Positions 1-7,503 of a stretch of 22,822 nucleotides of DNA are shown piece after piece; position 1 is the stretch's first letter; each line of letters begins with the position of its first letter. Both the position numbers and the translations under genes were made by a program. The notes under the pieces are model-generated. The model was not told the origin of the DNA and made no database searches. It saw only the letters and a program-made list of their open reading frames with translations. Source of the stretch: Gemmatimonadota bacterium. GTDB lineage: Bacteria; Gemmatimonadota; Gemmatimonadetes; Gemmatimonadales; Gemmatimonadaceae. Location of the stretch: contig CANJOX010000007.1 in NCBI GenBank assembly GCA_947475795.1, positions 1 to 22,822 of the forward strand. The letters are read 5' to 3'.

Positions 1-1
1 C

Positions 2-169
2 GACAACGCAAGCATGGACACCGTACCCAGCTGGGACTCGCTGCGCCACATGAATCTGGTGTTGGCGCTGGAGGAGGGCTTCGGTGTTTCCTTCCCGGAT
101 GACGACGCGGCGAATGCGACCTCGTACGCGCTCATTACACTGGTATTGAACGAATTAGGCGCAGGCTGA
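2..169 (+). CDS. Acyl carrier protein, C-terminal part (5' end outside window)
   Basis: The first 55 codons of the window end at a TGA and read as the C-terminal two thirds of an acyl carrier protein. The sequence shows W-D-S-L, in which Ser13 of the fragment is the expected 4'-phosphopantetheine attachment site. It is followed by the helix II pattern HMNLVLALEEGFGVSF and acidic residues typical of ACP helix III. The protein would be cytosolic and would carry an acyl group as a thioester. The next gene, an AMP-forming ligase, starts three bases after the stop, so the ligase probably loads this carrier (inference). The start codon lies upstream of the window. A peptidyl carrier protein is a less likely alternative given the short length and acidity. 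Confidence 0.85.
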   Translation, partial: DNASMDTVPSWDSLRHMNLVLALEEGFGVSFPDDDAANATSYALITLVLNELGAG

Positions 170-172
170 ATC

Positions 173-1513
173 ATGGACTGGATGCTTGTTCGGTTCGCCA
201 GCGCACCAGAAGGAACGCGGGCCTTTGTGCACCAAGGGCACGTCACCAGCTATGCCGACCTGTCGCGCAGCATTGACGCGTGCGCTAACGCGTTGCGTGC
301 GCGGGGCGTGCAGGGCGGCGACACGGTACTGGTCGTCGCGGACTATTCGCCCACCGTGTTTGCCATGCTGTTGGCCTTGGCATCCTTGGCGTGCACTGTC
401 GTGCCCATGACGCGCAGCTCCGTCGTGGAAGTCGACGACGCCGTAGCAATCTCCGGTCAAGACCACTGTGTGCGCTTCCACGCGGATGGCGTGCAGTGGG
501 ATCTCGAGACACACCACGTGCCCTGCCCCAATGAGCTGCTGAGCCAGTTTCGCGCCGGCGGCCGCGCGGGCCTCGTCCTCTTCTCCTCTGGATCGACGGG
601 CAAGCCCAAAGGCATGCTGCATGACTTTGGGCGCGTCATGGACAAGTTTCGTGTAGCCCGCACACCCGTGGTCGCGATTCCGTTCTTGATGCTGGACCAC
701 TTCGGCGGCATCAACACCTTGCTGGCGATCACCGCCAGTCTTGGCACGGTGGTCACCACGGAGAACCGCGCCATTGCAACGATCTGCGAAGCCATTCAGA
801 ACTATCGGGTTGATCTCCTGCCGACCACACCGTCCTTCCTGACGCTGCTGGCGGCGAGCGATCTGAGCCAGAAATACAATCTGACATCGCTCAAGCGGAT
901 CACGTACGGCACGGAAACCATGCCGCAAGCGACGCTCGACCGCATTCGGTCGCGCTTTCCTGATGCGGAGTTGCAGCAAACCTACGGCCTGTCCGAGGTG
1001 GGCGTACTGCGTTCGAAGTCTCGCCCGGATGGCTCTTTGTGGGTACAGATCGGTGGCGCGGGATTCGAAACGCAGGTGCGTGACGACATCCTGTGGATTC
1101 GCTCCGAATACCGCATGGTGGGTTACCTGAATGCGCCGTCCGGCTTCGATGCGGATGGATGGTTCAACACGCAGGACCGCGTCGAGGTTGATGGGGAGTA
1201 CTTTCGCATCCTCGGGCGCGTGACCGACCTGATTAATGTGGGTGGGCAGAAGGTGTACCCAGCCGAGGTCGAAGACGTGATCCTGTCCTTGCCCAACATC
1301 ACTGACGTGGTGGTCGCGGGCGAACCGCACGCGCTGCTTGGGCACATTGTGGTCGCCAGGGTCGTGCTGGCTGAGCCTGAGGAAGCTGATGCGCTGCGCC
1401 TGCGCGTCCGCAAAGCCTGCCAAGCCAAACTCAGCGCATACAAAGTGCCAGCGAAAGTGTTGCTGCTCGAGCACGATGCCTACAGCGCCCGTTTCAAGAA
1501 AGTGCGCACATGA
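173..1513 (+). CDS. AMP-forming acyl/aryl ligase (ANL superfamily adenylating enzyme)
   Basis: This 446-residue protein has the ANL-family motifs in order: the P-loop-like A3 motif SSGSTGKPKG at residues 138-147, the A5 motif YGLSEVG, the A7/A8 stretch with WFNTQDRVEVDG and GRVTDLINVGGQKVYPAE, and a C-terminal A10 lysine in FKKVR (about 442-443). Such enzymes form acyl-AMP and pass the acyl group to CoA or a carrier-protein thiol. It is shorter than fatty acyl-CoA synthetases (usually over 500 residues) and resembles stand-alone adenylation proteins of polysaccharide clusters. The preceding ACP ends three bases upstream and the next genes make an amino sugar. A plausible job is therefore activating an acyl or amino acid for N-acylation of that sugar; the substrate is unknown. 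Confidence 0.85.
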   Translation: MDWMLVRFASAPEGTRAFVHQGHVTSYADLSRSIDACANALRARGVQGGDTVLVVADYSPTVFAMLLALASLACTVVPMTRSSVVEVDDAVAISGQDHCVRFHADGVQWDLETHHVPCPNELLSQFRAGGRAGLVLFSSGSTGKPKGMLHDFGRVMDKFRVARTPVVAIPFLMLDHFGGINTLLAITASLGTVVTTENRAIATICEAIQNYRVDLLPTTPSFLTLLAASDLSQKYNLTSLKRITYGTETMPQATLDRIRSRFPDAELQQTYGLSEVGVLRSKSRPDGSLWVQIGGAGFETQVRDDILWIRSEYRMVGYLNAPSGFDADGWFNTQDRVEVDGEYFRILGRVTDLINVGGQKVYPAEVEDVILSLPNITDVVVAGEPHALLGHIVVARVVLAEPEEADALRLRVRKACQAKLSAYKVPAKVLLLEHDAYSARFKKVRT

Positions 1514-1514
1514 C

Positions 1515-1519
1515 AGGAG
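1515..1519 (+). promoter_or_regulatory. Ribosome binding site deciding the ketoisomerase start
   Basis: AGGAG lies five bases before ATG 1525. An in-frame ATG at 1510 overlaps the upstream stop but has no such site, so 1525 is preferred. Confidence 0.7.
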
Positions 1520-1524
1520 ACGCC

Positions 1525-1935
1525 ATGAGCATAGCTGATTGCCGCATCATCGATCTGCCCATCGTGAAGGACCCCCGTGGCAACCTGACGTTCGTGGAAT
1601 CCAACAATCAGATTCCCTTTGCCATTGAACGTGTCTACTACCTGTACGACGTACCTGGCGGCTCAGAGCGCGGCGGCCATGCGCACAAGGAGTTGAGTCA
1701 ATTCATCATCGCCATGTCGGGCAGTTTTGACGTGGTGCTGGACGATGGCAAGGACAAGAAGCGCGTTCACCTGAATCGTTCGTTCCAAGGCCTGTATGTG
1801 TGCCCGATGATGTGGCGTGAGTTGGACAATTTTTCGTCACACTCGGTCTGCATGGTGTTGGCCTCGCACAAGTACGATGAGGCCGACTACTACCGTGACT
1901 ACGGCGATTTCATGCGCGCGCGGTGGGGGAAATGA
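1525..1935 (+). CDS. fdtA: FdtA/QdtA-like dTDP-4-oxo-6-deoxyglucose 3,4-ketoisomerase (WxcM-like cupin)
   Basis: A 136-residue single-domain cupin. It carries the family's [12 protein letters not shown] segment with two conserved histidines (H52 and H54) and the later [14 protein letters not shown] stretch. FdtA-family enzymes move the keto group of dTDP-4-oxo-6-deoxy-D-glucose from C4 to C3, making the substrate for a 3-aminotransferase. The adjacent aminotransferase gene, whose ATG overlaps this TGA (ATGA), supports that step. Whether the product is the galacto (FdtA) or gluco (QdtA) epimer cannot be told from the sequence by eye. The start at 1525 is chosen for its ribosome binding site; 1510 would add five residues. 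Base composition is lower in GC than in the flagellar genes (bases 1741-1860 are 63 G/C of 120 by hand count). Confidence 0.85.
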   Translation: MSIADCRIIDLPIVKDPRGNLTFVESNNQIPFAIERVYYLYDVPGGSERGGHAHKELSQFIIAMSGSFDVVLDDGKDKKRVHLNRSFQGLYVCPMMWRELDNFSSHSVCMVLASHKYDEADYYRDYGDFMRARWGK

Positions 1936-3023
1936 TTGATTTCTTGAATCTGAAACGCGTGAACGCGCCGCATGCCGACGCGATAGCCACGGGCATTGCC
2001 CGCGTGCTCGACTCGGGCTGGTATGTGCTCGGAAAAGAGTGCGAAGCCTTTGAGGCCGAGTTTGCGGCCTACTGCGAGGTTGATCACTGTGTCAGTGTCG
2101 CCAATGGCCTCGATGCGCTTCACCTTATTCTCCGCGCGTACGGCATCGGCGCAGGCGACGAAGTCATCGTCCCGTCGCACACCTTCATCGCCACCTGGCT
2201 TGCTGTGAGCCAGGTGGGCGCAACACCGGTGCCGGTGGAGCCTGACGCCGCAACGTTCACCCTCAATGCGTCGCTGATCGAGGCCGCCATCACGCCTCGG
2301 ACCCGCGCCATTATGCCGGTGCATTTGTATGGCCAACCCGCTGAGATGGATGCGATCAATGCCATCGCAGCCGCCCATGGCCTTCGTGTGATTGAAGACG
2401 CTGCCCAAGCCCACGGTGCGCGTTACCACGGACGGCGTGCGGGTGGGCTTGGCGACGCGGCGGGCTTCAGCTTTTACCCAGGTAAGAATCTCGGGGCCTT
2501 GGGTGATGGCGGTGCCATCACCACCAACGACGCCGCCTTGGCGGCAACGGTGCGAGAGCTCCGCAACTACGGATCGAAAGTCAAATACCAGCATGACGTG
2601 GCTGGCGTCAACTCGCGCTTGGACGAAATACAAGCGGCCGTGCTTCGTGCAAAGCTGCCTCATCTGGACGCGGAGAATGCCGCCCGCGCCGCAGTCGCCG
2701 CTCGGTACATCGACGCGTTTCGCGGAACGTGCGTCGAAACGCCCGTCACACGTGCTGGCGCCGAGCCGGTTTGGCACTTGTTCGTGGTGCGCTGCCCGGA
2801 CCGGGACGGCCTGCAAGCACATTTGAAGCAGCGGCAAATCGGCACCATGCTGCATTATCCCCGCGCCTGCCACTTACAAGGCGCCTACGCGGGGAGCCAC
2901 TGGCCGCCTTTGCCGGTAGCGGTCCGCTTGCAGTCTGAGATCCTGAGTTTGCCGATCGCCCCGTACATGACGACGGAAGACGTGCAGGCCGTCGTTGATG
3001 CCGTGCATTGTTTTTACGAGTAG
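1932..3023 (+). CDS. fdtB: PLP-dependent nucleotide-sugar aminotransferase (DegT/DnrJ/EryC1 family), FdtB-like
   Basis: A 363-residue aspartate-aminotransferase-fold protein. The PLP-binding lysine is K185 in [14 protein letters not shown], and the cofactor-binding aspartate lies upstream in [11 protein letters not shown]. Other family blocks are [11 protein letters not shown] near the N-terminus, [13 protein letters not shown], and [13 protein letters not shown]. The neighbouring 3,4-ketoisomerase makes FdtB/QdtB activity, transamination at C3 of dTDP-3-oxo-6-deoxyhexose, the most likely reaction. The ATG at 1932 overlaps the stop of the ketoisomerase and follows a G-rich ribosome binding site (about 1922-1930). 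A GTG at 1923 would add three residues but looks less likely. The dedicated N-acyltransferase expected for this pathway is not in the window. Confidence 0.88.
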   Translation: MIDFLNLKRVNAPHADAIATGIARVLDSGWYVLGKECEAFEAEFAAYCEVDHCVSVANGLDALHLILRAYGIGAGDEVIVPSHTFIATWLAVSQVGATPVPVEPDAATFTLNASLIEAAITPRTRAIMPVHLYGQPAEMDAINAIAAAHGLRVIEDAAQAHGARYHGRRAGGLGDAAGFSFYPGKNLGALGDGGAITTNDAALAATVRELRNYGSKVKYQHDVAGVNSRLDEIQAAVLRAKLPHLDAENAARAAVAARYIDAFRGTCVETPVTRAGAEPVWHLFVVRCPDRDGLQAHLKQRQIGTMLHYPRACHLQGAYAGSHWPPLPVAVRLQSEILSLPIAPYMTTEDVQAVVDAVHCFYE

Positions 3024-3140
3024 GACCGGCTGGTCACTAGAGCCCCCTCGGGCACCGCATACCCGGCTGGCAACGATCGACTGACCCATCAGTACGGTTC
3101 CGACGTATCGTGTTCTGGCACTCCCGTGTTCCCCACTCTC

Positions 3141-3145
3141 CGGAG
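3141..3145 (+). promoter_or_regulatory. Ribosome binding site deciding the UDP-glucuronate decarboxylase start
   Basis: CGGAG is seven bases before ATG 3153. The upstream in-frame GTG at 3126 has no recognisable site and would put non-family residues before the Rossmann motif. Confidence 0.6.
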
Positions 3146-3152
3146 TCCCCTG

Positions 3153-4124
3153 ATGCCGCTCCCGTTCACTGGCAAGCGCGTGCTCGTTACCGGTGGTGCC
3201 GGGTTTCTTGGCTCCCACCTCTGCGAGCAGCTGCTCGCGCGTGGCAACGAGGTGCTGTGCATCGACAACTTCTACAGCTCCACGCGCCGGAATGTCGAGC
3301 ATTTGCTCGCCCATCCGCGCTTCGAGCTGATGCGGCACGACGTCACGTTCCCGCTGTTCGTGGAAGTCGACGAGATTTTCAATCTGGCGTGCCCCGCTTC
3401 ACCGGTGCATTACCAGCACGATCCCGTGCAGACCACGAAGACGAGCGTGCACGGCGCGATCAACATGCTGGGTCTCGCCAAGCGGGTGCGCGCCAAGATT
3501 CTGCAGGCGTCAACCTCCGAGGTGTACGGCGACCCGCTGATCCACCCGCAGGTGGAGAGCTACTGGGGCAATGTGAATCCGATCGGATTGCGCTCGTGCT
3601 ACGATGAAGGCAAGCGGTGCGCAGAGACGCTGTTCTTCGATTACCACCGGCAGCACCAGCTGCGGATCAAGGTCATCCGCATTTTCAACACGTATGGTCC
3701 ACGCATGCACCCCGATGACGGACGCGTGGTGTCCAACTTCATTGTGCAGGCGCTGCGCGGCGGTGACCTCACACTCTACGGCAGCGGCGAGCAGACCCGG
3801 TCGTTCTGCTATGTGAGCGACCTGATCACCGGCATGCTCGGCATCATGGATACGCCGGACACGTTTACCGGTCCGGTGAATCTGGGCAACCCCACCGAGT
3901 TTACGATGCGGCAGCTGGCCGAGCTGGTGGTGGAACTCACGGGGTCCACATCACGGATCGTACATCATCCGTTGCCGTCCGACGATCCGAAACAGCGCCG
4001 CCCGGATATCTCGCTCGTGCGCGAGACCATCGGCTGGGAGCCAACGGTCGCTCTGCGCGAAGGGCTGCAGCACACGATCGCGTACTTCGACGCGATGCTG
4101 GCCGGCGCCCCACCGATCCCCTAG
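3153..4124 (+). CDS. uxs: UDP-glucuronate decarboxylase / UDP-xylose synthase (extended SDR)
   Basis: A 323-residue NAD-dependent extended short-chain dehydrogenase that decarboxylates UDP-glucuronate to UDP-xylose. The NAD-binding motif GGAGFLG is at residues 14-20. The UXS-typical block [18 protein letters not shown] is present, as is STSEVYGDP with E123, and the catalytic pair is Y150xxxK154 in YDEGKR. The block before the tyrosine ([13 protein letters not shown]) is also characteristic of UXS rather than of epimerases or dehydratases. The gene is separated from the upstream sugar cassette by 129 bases and is more GC-rich than it, so it may be an older resident gene with its own promoter. 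It converges on fliW, leaving only 8 bases between the two stops. Confidence 0.92.
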   Translation: MPLPFTGKRVLVTGGAGFLGSHLCEQLLARGNEVLCIDNFYSSTRRNVEHLLAHPRFELMRHDVTFPLFVEVDEIFNLACPASPVHYQHDPVQTTKTSVHGAINMLGLAKRVRAKILQASTSEVYGDPLIHPQVESYWGNVNPIGLRSCYDEGKRCAETLFFDYHRQHQLRIKVIRIFNTYGPRMHPDDGRVVSNFIVQALRGGDLTLYGSGEQTRSFCYVSDLITGMLGIMDTPDTFTGPVNLGNPTEFTMRQLAELVVELTGSTSRIVHHPLPSDDPKQRRPDISLVRETIGWEPTVALREGLQHTIAYFDAMLAGAPPIP

Positions 4125-4132
4125 CGCCCGCG

Positions 4133-4639
4133 CTACACCAGCCGGACGCCGTGCTCCGTCGCCGGGTATTCCGCCAAATTCATCGGTTCCCGCAGCGAGT
4201 GACGCTCGTCGCGATTCACGACCTGCTGCGCCACACCCTGGCTGATATTGAACACGATCGGCGCGCGGAAGTTGCCGGTCACCGGCTCCGCAGGCGACAT
4301 CGGCAGCGCCACCATCACCAGCGCCAGCGCGTCGGTGGGTTGCGCGATGTGCAGCGCCTCCCGCTCGGCATCGCCCAGATCGATGGCGTAGTCGGGATGT
4401 CCCACGAACGGATCGGCCAGCACGAACGTGGTGTGCGGCTCCTGCACCGACAGCAGCCACCACAGCCCCTGTCGCGCAGCGGGGAGCAGCGCGTACTCGG
4501 TGCGGTCGGGGAACCCCCACAGCGGGCTGATGAACCGCATGATGGCATCGCCGCTCACGTCGATGGTCCCGACGGCCGGCGAGGTAATGGTGTACGTCTG
4601 CGTGCTGCGATCCTGCTGGTCCATGACGGCGTGACTCAT
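4133..4639 (-). CDS. fliW: Flagellar assembly factor FliW
   Basis: A 168-residue protein with the FliW fold pattern: an N-terminal strand region (YTITSPAVGTIDVSGDAIM), the conserved LWGFPDRTEYALLP block, LWWLLSVQEPHTTFVLADPF, and the C-terminal LTGNFRAPIVFNIS-like segment (here VTGNFRAPIVFN). In other bacteria FliW binds flagellin and the RNA-binding repressor CsrA, coupling flagellin secretion to its translation. It starts five bases after the flgL stop, so the two are cotranscribed. ATG 4639 is chosen; a TTG immediately before it and an ATG at 4624 are alternatives, none with a strong ribosome binding site. No csrA gene follows it here. Confidence 0.92.
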   Translation of the reverse strand: MSHAVMDQQDRSTQTYTITSPAVGTIDVSGDAIMRFISPLWGFPDRTEYALLPAARQGLWWLLSVQEPHTTFVLADPFVGHPDYAIDLGDAEREALHIAQPTDALALVMVALPMSPAEPVTGNFRAPIVFNISQGVAQQVVNRDERHSLREPMNLAEYPATEHGVRLV

Positions 4640-4644
4640 CAACG

Positions 4645-5553
4645 TCAGAGGTAGTTGGCCAGGCTGAGGCCGAGGATGCGCGACGTGGCACTCATCGCGG
4701 CCTGATACAGCGTCTGCTTCCCCACCAATTCCACCATCGCCTTGTCGACTTCGGTGTCGCGCAGGTCGGCCCGGAAGGTCTTCAGGTTCAGCTCGACCGC
4801 CTCGAGGTTGGCGTTCGCGGTCTCGAGCTCGTTGATGCGCGCGCCCTGCGTGCCGATGAGCGACTGCACGCTGTTGTTCGCGGTGGTGATGCGGTCGGCG
4901 GCCGCCTGAATGGCCACCGGATCGTTGTTCCCCAGCGCCGTGGACAGCGCCCGCAGCGACTCCAGCGCATCGGTGTCGAGGAACACCTCGGTACCGTTGT
5001 GCGTCGGCGTCACGAAGTCGTTGTCACCGACCTCGAGCGTGATGGTGCCACTCGGATTGACCGGGTTGCCCGCCACGAGCAAACCCGAAAAGCTGCCGGT
5101 GGCCGGCGGTGGCGTCTGGAACGGCGCTTCGCCAGCGCGGTGGCCGCCGAACAGGTACTCGTCGCCGAGCCGGGTGTTTCCCAGATTGGCGGCAAAGTTG
5201 ATGAGCTGATCGACCTCGGCCTTCACAATCAGCCGCGACTGGGCATTGCCGGTGGCGGAGGCCTGTCCGATGCCCAGTTCGATGCCGCGCGTGAGCGTGT
5301 TCGTGAGCTGGTTGAGGACGTTCTCCTCGGCCGCGGCGCGGGCCATCCCGCGGTCGACGTTGCGCTGGAACTGCGCGAGGGCGCGCATCGAACTGCCGAT
5401 ACGGACCAGTTCGCCACCGTTCGTCGGGTTGTCCGACATCTTCCGGATCCGGACACCGGAGGAAATGTCGTCACGCACGCGATCGAGCCCCTGCAGTTGA
5501 GTCTGCAGGCGCGTCTGGCTGTTACGGGTGATGATCGAATTGGTAACGCGCAT
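4645..5553 (-). CDS. flgL: Flagellar hook-filament junction protein FlgL (HAP3)
   Basis: A 302-residue flagellin-like protein joining hook to filament. The N-terminal D0/D1 helix begins MRVTNSIITRNSQTRLQTQL and contains the conserved SSGVRIRKMSDNP. The C-terminal helix ends with ATSRILGLSLANYL, the flagellin/FlgL signature. The short variable middle, with a GTITLEVGDNDFVTPTHNG region, fits FlgL rather than flagellin. The start at 5553 is preferred to an upstream in-frame ATG at 5652, because the added 33 residues do not resemble FlgL and would run across the sigma-28 promoter. It heads a two-gene unit with fliW. Its usual partner flgK is not in the window. Confidence 0.93.
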   Translation of the reverse strand: MRVTNSIITRNSQTRLQTQLQGLDRVRDDISSGVRIRKMSDNPTNGGELVRIGSSMRALAQFQRNVDRGMARAAAEENVLNQLTNTLTRGIELGIGQASATGNAQSRLIVKAEVDQLINFAANLGNTRLGDEYLFGGHRAGEAPFQTPPPATGSFSGLLVAGNPVNPSGTITLEVGDNDFVTPTHNGTEVFLDTDALESLRALSTALGNNDPVAIQAAADRITTANNSVQSLIGTQGARINELETANANLEAVELNLKTFRADLRDTEVDKAMVELVGKQTLYQAAMSATSRILGLSLANYL

Positions 5554-5621
5554 CGGACCTGGGGTTCGGAGACCGTCACAACCCTGAGAGGGCGCAACAC
5601 GGTGCCGGCATACTCTGGTGA

Positions 5622-5648
5622 GTATCGGACGGGTCACCCCGTCCTTTA
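5622..5648 (-). promoter_or_regulatory. Sigma-28 (FliA-type) promoter for flgL-fliW
   Basis: Read on the minus strand, TAAA (5648-5645), exactly 15 bases, then TCCGATAC (5629-5622). This matches the sigma-28 consensus TAAA-N15-GCCGATAA at all of the -35 and six of eight -10 positions. It lies about 70 bases before the flgL ATG, the right place for a late flagellar gene promoter. The matrix match is seen; activity is inferred. Confidence 0.75.
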
Positions 5649-5766
5649 GCAACGCACGGCGGAATTCCGACGGATCTTAGCGTTTTTTCATCAAAGCGGC
5701 TAAATTTGCCGGGTCAGTGTCTTGACGTCGTTTGTCGGTTCTCTTGTCCCACCGCCGCACCCTGCC

Positions 5767-7248
5767 ATGGCCACCATTCTGTACGTCGATGACGAGCCAA
5801 GCGTCGGGCTGATCCTCGAGGACTCCCTCGCGCAGGCCGGCCATACGCCGGTGGGTGCGCGGAGCGTCCCCGAGGCGCTGCAGGTGTTGGAGCGGGGCGG
5901 CATTGACCTCATCATCTCCGACTACCGTATGCCGGGGCTGTCCGGGCTGGAGTTCATTCAGCTGCTGGCCCGGGAGGGGTACGACATTCCGCTGATCATG
6001 CTGACGGGACACGCCAGCATCGAGCATGCGGTCATGTCGATCAAGGCCGGGGCGATCGACTACATCACCAAACCGGTCCGCCCCCAGCAGCTCGAGCTGG
6101 CGGTCGATCAGGCGCTGGAGTTCGTCCGCCTCCGCCGCGAGAACGAGGCGCTGCGCAAGGAAGTGATGCAGTTCCGGAACGAACGGCAGATCATCGGCGA
6201 CTCGCCGGCGATCCGCCGGATTCTCCAGACGGTCTCCATGGCCGCCCCCACGCGGGCCACCGTGCTGCTGCAGGGCGAGTCGGGGACCGGTAAGGAACTG
6301 TTCGCCCGGGCCATCCACGACCAGAGCGAACGGCGCGACAAGCCGTTCATCAAGCTGAACTGCGCCGCGCTCCCCGAGGGGCTGATCGAGTCGGCCCTGT
6401 TCGGCCACGAAAAAGGCGCCTTCACCGGCGCCATCAAGCGGGTGGAAGGCGCCTTCGAGCGCGCCAACCGCGGCACGCTGCTGCTGGACGAAGTCTCGGA
6501 GATGCGCCTCGACCTGCAGGCGAAGCTGCTCCGCGTGCTCCAAGAACAGGAGTTCGAGCGGGTAGGTGGCACCTCGCCCATCAAGGTGGACGTGCGCATC
6601 GTGGCCACGACCAACCGCGATCTGGCCTCCGAGGCCGACCGCGGAGCGTTCCGGCAGGACCTCTATTATAGATTGTCCACGATCCCCGTCCTGATCCCGC
6701 CCCTGCGTGACCGCCCCGAGGATATCGCGGTCCTGGCGCTGCGGTTCGCTATGCGGACAGCGGCCGAATTGGGCAAGAAGATCGACGGCATCTCGCCGGA
6801 CGCGCTGGAGTCGATGCAGCAGTATCCGTGGCCGGGCAACATCCGGGAACTGCAGCATGTGATCGAGCGGGCGGTCATTTTGTCCCCCGATCCCATGATC
6901 CACGCGCACTGCCTCGAAGGCACGCGCTTCGGGCTGGCGCACTCGTTGGGCGCCCCGTCCATCCGCCCGCGGGCCATCCCCGTGCCAGGTGCGTCGGCCC
7001 CCACCGCGTCACCGTCGGGCGTCAGCCACGGGGCGGGCGCGGTGGCGGCCGGGACCGCCCCTGGGGCCGGCCAGATCGCGCTCGCGTCGCTCAACGTGGC
7101 CGATGCCGAACGGGTGCTGATTCAGCATGCGCTGGCGGCGGCCGACAATAATCGGACCAAGGCGGCGGAGCTGCTGGGCATCAGCGTGCGCACCCTCCGC
7201 AACAAGCTCAATGGCCCCGGCAAGGACGCCGATACCGACGACGAATAG
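5767..7248 (+). CDS. Sigma-54-dependent response regulator (NtrC/FlgR-type flagellar activator)
   Basis: A 493-residue three-domain regulator. The receiver domain (about 1-120) has the acidic pair D8-D9, phospho-acceptor D52, T80 and K102. The AAA+ domain follows with Walker A GESGTGKE (170-177), the sigma-54-contacting GAFTGA loop (217-222) and Walker B LLLDEV (238-243). A Pro/Ala/Gly-rich linker (about 395-445) leads to a C-terminal Fis-type HTH (NNRTKAAELLGISVRTLRNKL, 461-481). It should activate sigma-54 holoenzyme after phosphorylation. Its position before flgB and the sigma-54 motif upstream of fliL suggest it controls the early/middle flagellar genes, as FlgR or FleR do. No histidine kinase is in the window. 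ATG 5767 is chosen; a TTG at 5722 is in frame but adds 15 non-family residues. Confidence 0.92.
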   Translation: MATILYVDDEPSVGLILEDSLAQAGHTPVGARSVPEALQVLERGGIDLIISDYRMPGLSGLEFIQLLAREGYDIPLIMLTGHASIEHAVMSIKAGAIDYITKPVRPQQLELAVDQALEFVRLRRENEALRKEVMQFRNERQIIGDSPAIRRILQTVSMAAPTRATVLLQGESGTGKELFARAIHDQSERRDKPFIKLNCAALPEGLIESALFGHEKGAFTGAIKRVEGAFERANRGTLLLDEVSEMRLDLQAKLLRVLQEQEFERVGGTSPIKVDVRIVATTNRDLASEADRGAFRQDLYYRLSTIPVLIPPLRDRPEDIAVLALRFAMRTAAELGKKIDGISPDALESMQQYPWPGNIRELQHVIERAVILSPDPMIHAHCLEGTRFGLAHSLGAPSIRPRAIPVPGASAPTASPSGVSHGAGAVAAGTAPGAGQIALASLNVADAERVLIQHALAAADNNRTKAAELLGISVRTLRNKLNGPGKDADTDDE

Positions 7249-7293
7249 TCGACGGCGCGGCCGTGGGCGGCAATTATGGTCCGCACGGTACCC

Positions 7294-7340
7294 GGCAAGA
7301 GTTGCCCGATCGGCGTGATTGACCACACGGGCCTTGCCCG
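7294..7340. promoter_or_regulatory. Two short palindromes upstream of flgB, possible activator sites
   Basis: GGCAA-GAG-TTGCC occupies 7294-7306 and CGGGC-CTT-GCCCG occupies 7328-7340. They sit roughly 130-170 bases before the start predicted from the sigma-54-like motif at 7441, a usual enhancer distance. The second contains CCTTGCC, which also occurs in the dyad upstream of fliL. Function is a guess. Confidence 0.3.
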
Positions 7341-7423
7341 GAAACACTCACGACCCGGGACTTGAACGCGCCACGCAAGACTCACCACAGCAACGAGTTA
7401 GCGCACGGCACGCGATGCATTTC

Positions 7424-7460
7424 CGATGGCCGGGCCCGTGTGGCCCGGCCATTGCTTTTT
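7424..7460 (+). terminator. Probable intrinsic terminator between the response regulator and flgB
   Basis: GGCCGGGCC (7428-7436), a 5-base loop CGTGT, and GGCCCGGCC (7442-7450) form a perfect 9-bp GC stem. A-T pairs, a G-U and an outer C-G extend it to about 13 bp. The stem is followed by CTTTTT at 7455-7460. The shape is that of a strong rho-independent terminator, about 175 bases after the regulator's stop. Its 3' arm overlaps a sigma-54-like motif listed separately. Confidence 0.7.
7441..7455 (+). promoter_or_regulatory. Possible sigma-54 promoter for the flgB operon
   Basis: TGGCCC-GGCCA-TTGC has the invariant GG and GC doublets with the exact 10-base spacing of a -24/-12 promoter, and one mismatch to TGGCAC-N5-TTGC. 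It lies 48 bases before the flgB ATG. It coincides with the 3' arm of a terminator hairpin, so the match could be chance. Confidence 0.5.
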
Positions 7461-7503
7461 ACCGGTGTGGATACGCTCGCCCATTCACACCGGGAATTAT
7501 CAG

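Noticed and set aside
155..1474. 439-codon open frame on the minus strand opposite the ligase
   Set aside because: The plus-strand frame carries all ANL motifs; the antisense translation has no recognisable domain.
3115..3135. TGGCAC before the uxs gene, like a sigma-54 -24 element
   Set aside because: No GC doublet at the required 10-base spacing; the downstream bases are GTGTTCC.
4125..4132. Bidirectional terminator between uxs and fliW
   Set aside because: The 8-base gap and its flanks show no stem followed by a T-run on either strand.
5721..5750. TTGACG as a -35 box for the response regulator gene
   Set aside because: No acceptable -10 sequence at 16-18 bases; the region at the right distance reads TGTCCC.
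7426..7503. Upstream in-frame ATG extending FlgB by 26 residues
   Set aside because: The codons run through the terminator hairpin and T-run and the residues do not resemble FlgB.
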